A stretch of 49,438 nt of DNA from Pelagibacteraceae bacterium AG-439-F23 (GTDB lineage Bacteria; Pseudomonadota; Alphaproteobacteria; Pelagibacterales; Pelagibacteraceae), in contig QCPT01000008.1 in the NCBI GenBank assembly GCA_003212415.1, positions 1 through 49,438 on the forward strand, given 5' to 3'. The notes under the pieces are model-generated. The model worked only from the letters and a program-made list of their open reading frames with translations, was not told where the DNA came from and searched no databases. Below are positions 46,828 to 49,438 of the stretch, in pieces. Every line of letters starts with the position of its first letter. Within the stretch, counting starts at the first letter, position 1. A program made the position numbers and the translations under genes.

Positions 46828-47531
46828 AAACAATAGTAATTTCAGGTGGTGAAGGAAAATTTGCTAGATCTTTAATTCAAGTAAATACTAAATATAAAAT
46901 TTTAGTTCCAAATAGAAACCAGATGAATATTCTTGATAAAAATTCAATTTCTAAGTTTCTTTTTAAAAATAGTGTTGATTACTTTATTCATGCTGCAGCA
47001 TTTTCGACGCCAATGAAAGATCATAGATTTAAAATAGAAAAAAGCATAACTACAAATATTATAGGTTCGGCAAATGTTGCTATCTGCTGTTTAAAAAAGA
47101 AAATAAAATTAATATATATCTCAACTAACTTTGTTTATCCTGGTAAAAATGGAAATTATAAAGAAAATGATTACATCATGCCTGTTAATGAATATGGTTG
47201 GTCTAAACTTGGCGGTGAATGTGCAATGCATATTTATAAAAACTCTTTAATTTTAAGGATTTGTATGAATGATGATCAATTCCCTCATAAGTCTGCTTTT
47301 ACAGATTATCTGACAAGTTTTTTAAAAAAAACAGAAGCAGCAAAAATAACATTAAGACTTTTAAATAAAAGAGGAATTATAAATATTGGAGGAAAAAAAC
47401 AAAGCGCTTATAATTTTGCTAAAAATTTAAATATAAATGTTAAAAAAAGTAAGCTAGGTAAAAAGGAAAAAAAAATATTAGGTAAAAATACAAGTTTAAA
47501 TATTAATAAATTAAGGAAATTATTAAGATGA
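46824..47531 (+). CDS. RfbD-like sugar-nucleotide reductase (SDR family)
   Basis: A 235-residue extended-SDR Rossmann protein. GGEGKFARSL is the glycine motif, FIHAAAFSTPM resembles the RfbD A-A-Y-T region, ISTNFVYPG follows, and Y124-x-x-x-K128 is the catalytic pair. RfbD (dTDP-4-dehydrorhamnose reductase) is normally near 290 residues, so this is a short relative. It is a probable 4-ketoreductase for the pathway product. The start is TTG at 46824, within the rfbC stop (TTGA); it overlaps the methyltransferase gene by 4. Confidence 0.75.
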   Translation: MKTIVISGGEGKFARSLIQVNTKYKILVPNRNQMNILDKNSISKFLFKNSVDYFIHAAAFSTPMKDHRFKIEKSITTNIIGSANVAICCLKKKIKLIYISTNFVYPGKNGNYKENDYIMPVNEYGWSKLGGECAMHIYKNSLILRICMNDDQFPHKSAFTDYLTSFLKKTEAAKITLRLLNKRGIINIGGKKQSAYNFAKNLNINVKKSKLGKKEKKILGKNTSLNINKLRKLLR

Positions 47532-48712
47532 TTAAAAAAATTAAATTTTTAGATCTTGGAAAACATCCAATTACCAATAATTTTCTAAATAATAAAAACC
47601 CTAAAAATGAATTTTTTTATAATTTGAAACTTATCTTTCATACAGATACTAAACTTATTTCACTTGGAAAATTTGTATCTCCTAGAAAGATGTTCAATAA
47701 TAAATATGCACATAGAGCATCAGCATCAAAAACTATGAGGGTAGCTTATAGTAAATTGGCCAGCTCAATCACAAATAAATATAATCCCAAGTCTATTCTA
47801 GAAATAGGAAGTAATGATGGGGTATTTTTAAAACATTTTAAAAAAATTAAAAATTTAGGAGTGGAACCTTGCAAAAATCTTGCAAAAATTACAAATAGGA
47901 TGGGTATCAAAACTTACGACAAATTTTGGTCTATGAAATTATCAAATGAAATAATAAATCAAAATGGCCGTTTTGATATAATTTATTCGGCTAATACAAT
48001 TAGTCATATTCATAATCTTAAAGAAACATTTAATGCTATTTATAATTCACTTAATGATAATGGTATTTTTATACTTGAAGATCCATCTTTAATTGAAACA
48101 CTAAAAAAAAATTCTTATGATCAGTTTTATGATGAGCACTCTTATGTTTTTTCAATTATTGCACTTCATAATATAACCAAAGAGTCAAATCTAGAAATTT
48201 TTAGAATTGAAAAATTAAAGACTCATGGTGGATCTAATAGAGTTTATTTTAAGAAATCAAGCAACAAAAAAATAAAAATAACTAAAGAAGTTTTTAAACA
48301 TTTAAAAAATGAAAAAAAATTTGGAATTGATAAATTAAGTACATACAAAAAATTTTCAAGGAAAGTACAAAGATCTAAAAAAAATTTAATAAAAATATTT
48401 AAGAAATTAAAAAAAGAAAAAAAAATTGTAATAGGTTATGGAGCTACTTATAAATCAAGTACAGTATTAAATTATTGTAATTTGAATAACAAATATATTG
48501 ATTATTTCTTAGATACTACACCAACTAAAGAAGGAAAATACACTCCAGGATCACATATACCAATTCTAAAATACAAAGGTATACCAAACAACGTTCAATT
48601 TGCTTATCTTGGTGCATGGAATTTTAAAGATGAAATTTTTAAAAAAGAAAAAAAATTTATAAACAGAGGAGGCAAATTTATATCACACGTGCCTTACCCT
48701 AGAATAATATGA
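47528..48712 (+). CDS. NDP-hexose C-methyltransferase (TylCIII/TcaB9-like)
   Basis: A 394-residue SAM-dependent methyltransferase that adds a carbon branch to keto-sugar nucleotides. The domain order fits the family: an N-terminal module that begins LDLGKHPITNNFL but lacks the zinc-binding cysteines, the SAM-binding core with LEIGSNDG (91-98) and EDPSLIET, then a C-terminal domain with VIGYGATYKSSTVLNYC and FLDTTPTKEGKYTPGSHIPI. C3 methylation of a 2,6-dideoxy-4-keto sugar is the likely reaction (inference). The ATG overlaps the rfbD-like stop by 4 bases. Confidence 0.88.
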   Translation: MIKKIKFLDLGKHPITNNFLNNKNPKNEFFYNLKLIFHTDTKLISLGKFVSPRKMFNNKYAHRASASKTMRVAYSKLASSITNKYNPKSILEIGSNDGVFLKHFKKIKNLGVEPCKNLAKITNRMGIKTYDKFWSMKLSNEIINQNGRFDIIYSANTISHIHNLKETFNAIYNSLNDNGIFILEDPSLIETLKKNSYDQFYDEHSYVFSIIALHNITKESNLEIFRIEKLKTHGGSNRVYFKKSSNKKIKITKEVFKHLKNEKKFGIDKLSTYKKFSRKVQRSKKNLIKIFKKLKKEKKIVIGYGATYKSSTVLNYCNLNNKYIDYFLDTTPTKEGKYTPGSHIPILKYKGIPNNVQFAYLGAWNFKDEIFKKEKKFINRGGKFISHVPYPRII

Positions 48713-49416
48713 AACCATCTCAAAAAGAAATTCTTAAACTAAGAAAAGAACTTTCAGCTAAACAAAATCCAAAGCATTCTACGACTGAAATAAAAAAATG
48801 GTATAAGCAAATAGTTAAAAAATCTAAAGTCAAAATAAAAATTATTCCTCTTGATAAATGTAAAAATTGGAAACTTAATAATAATGGAAAAATATCACAT
48901 ACATCAGGATCGTTTTATAAAGTAGAAGGAGTAAGAGTTTTAAGAAGCTTTAATAGAGAAATAAACTATGGATGGGATCAACCAATGTTTACTGAACCCG
49001 GTTTTGATGGTGGAATTCTTGGATTATTAAAAAAAAAAATTAATAATACACCTCATTATTTGATTAATGCAAAATTTGAACCCGGAAACTATAATTTTAT
49101 TCAACTTAGCCCAACGGTACAAGCTACATTTAGCAATATAAGAAAGGCTCATGGAGGAAAAAATGTAAAATTTTTAAATTTCTTCAAATCACCACTAAAA
49201 AATAAATGCAAAATAATATTTAAACAATGGGTTTCAGAAGAAGGAGGTCGGCTAAGAAATAAAAGAAATCTTGGAATTGTTTTAGAGCATGTTGGAAATA
49301 ATAATATTAATATTGAGTTTGATTATAAGTGGCTTACCTTAAAACAGATAAAAGAACTCATACTAGAAAATGCCATGATCAATCCACATCTAAGAAGTCT
49401 AGTATCTTTTATATAA
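48709..49416 (+). CDS. NDP-hexose 2,3-dehydratase-like, single-repeat form
   Basis: A 235-residue protein similar to one repeat of EvaA/TylX3-type dehydratases, which remove the 2-hydroxyl to start 2-deoxysugars. Landmarks: ISHTSGSFYKVEGVRV (62-77), WDQPMF (89-94), EPGNYNFIQLSPTVQATFSN (124-143) and AHGG (147-150). Usual members have two such repeats in about 430-480 residues; this has one with an in-frame stop at 49414. It may form a dimer in place of the internal pair, or the second half may lie in the next gene past the right edge. It overlaps the methyltransferase by 4 bases (ATGA). Confidence 0.8.
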   Translation: MKPSQKEILKLRKELSAKQNPKHSTTEIKKWYKQIVKKSKVKIKIIPLDKCKNWKLNNNGKISHTSGSFYKVEGVRVLRSFNREINYGWDQPMFTEPGFDGGILGLLKKKINNTPHYLINAKFEPGNYNFIQLSPTVQATFSNIRKAHGGKNVKFLNFFKSPLKNKCKIIFKQWVSEEGGRLRNKRNLGIVLEHVGNNNINIEFDYKWLTLKQIKELILENAMINPHLRSLVSFI

Positions 49417-49438
49417 ATGCATTCGCTCTCAATATGGT
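49417..49438 (+). CDS. Possible start of the next gene (partial)
   Basis: An ATG directly follows the dehydratase stop and the frame reads MHSLSIW to the window edge. The zero spacing suits the tightly packed operon, so it could be the next sugar gene. Seven residues are too few to name it. Confidence 0.25.

Overview
This 49.4 kb window looks like chromosome from a streamlined marine alphaproteobacterium of the SAR11/Pelagibacterales type. The basis is inference from several things seen together: very high A+T; almost no intergenic space (no gene-free stretch over 300 bases); start and stop codons that overlap in chains (TAATG, ATGA, TTGA); Lys/Asn/Ile-rich proteins; and gene neighbourhoods typical of Alphaproteobacteria (lptC-lptB, rpsA-ihfB, murA-DUF2948-hisD, aroK-aroB-bolA-J-domain-cobS-cobT, hisS-hisZ-hisG, regB). 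No insertion sequence, prophage, CRISPR array or rRNA gene was seen.

Layout. 1-10.7 kb (+): end of an LptC-like gene, lptB, aroA, cmk, rpsA, ihfB, pyrF, trpF, trpB, trpA, accD, folC. 10.7-23.2 kb (mostly -): trxA, a DNA-processing trio (sbcB-type exonuclease, PD-(D/E)XK nuclease, rmuC), histidine genes hisG-hisZ beside hisS and tRNA-His, cspA, tRNA-Phe, infA, hisD, a DUF2948 gene, murA, dcd, two small unknown proteins, a TVP38-type membrane protein, and tRNA-Thr on the + strand. 23.3-30.7 kb (+): rpmH-rnpA-yidD-yidC, argB, a HAD phosphatase, dapD, dapE, then a histone-deacetylase-like gene next to a SET-domain gene. 30.7-34.8 kb (-): truA, fmt, def and an uncharacterised secreted protein with a small membrane partner. 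34.8-40.0 kb: aroK, aroB, bolA, J-domain protein, cobS, cobT. 40.0-43.6 kb (-): regB-type sensor kinase, gyrB, tRNA-Ser. 43.65-49.4 kb (+): a surface-sugar cluster.

How the genes work together. Most of the window is core metabolism: amino acids (Trp, His, aromatic, Arg, Lys/DAP), nucleotides, cell wall, translation and protein insertion. The last 6 kb encodes a dTDP-deoxysugar pathway: rfbA, rfbB, an rfbC-like epimerase and an rfbD-like reductase, followed by a C-methyltransferase and a half-length NDP-hexose 2,3-dehydratase. Together these point to a branched 2,6-dideoxyhexose, probably for O-antigen or another surface glycan.

Main oddities. Several housekeeping enzymes lack residues normally considered diagnostic: cytidylate kinase without the P-loop lysine, tryptophan synthase beta with rewritten active-site motifs, AccD with a shortened zinc knuckle, FolC with an altered P-loop and signature, and a RegB-like kinase with a Ser next to the phospho-accepting His. 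Whether these are lineage traits or unusual to this genome cannot be decided without alignments.
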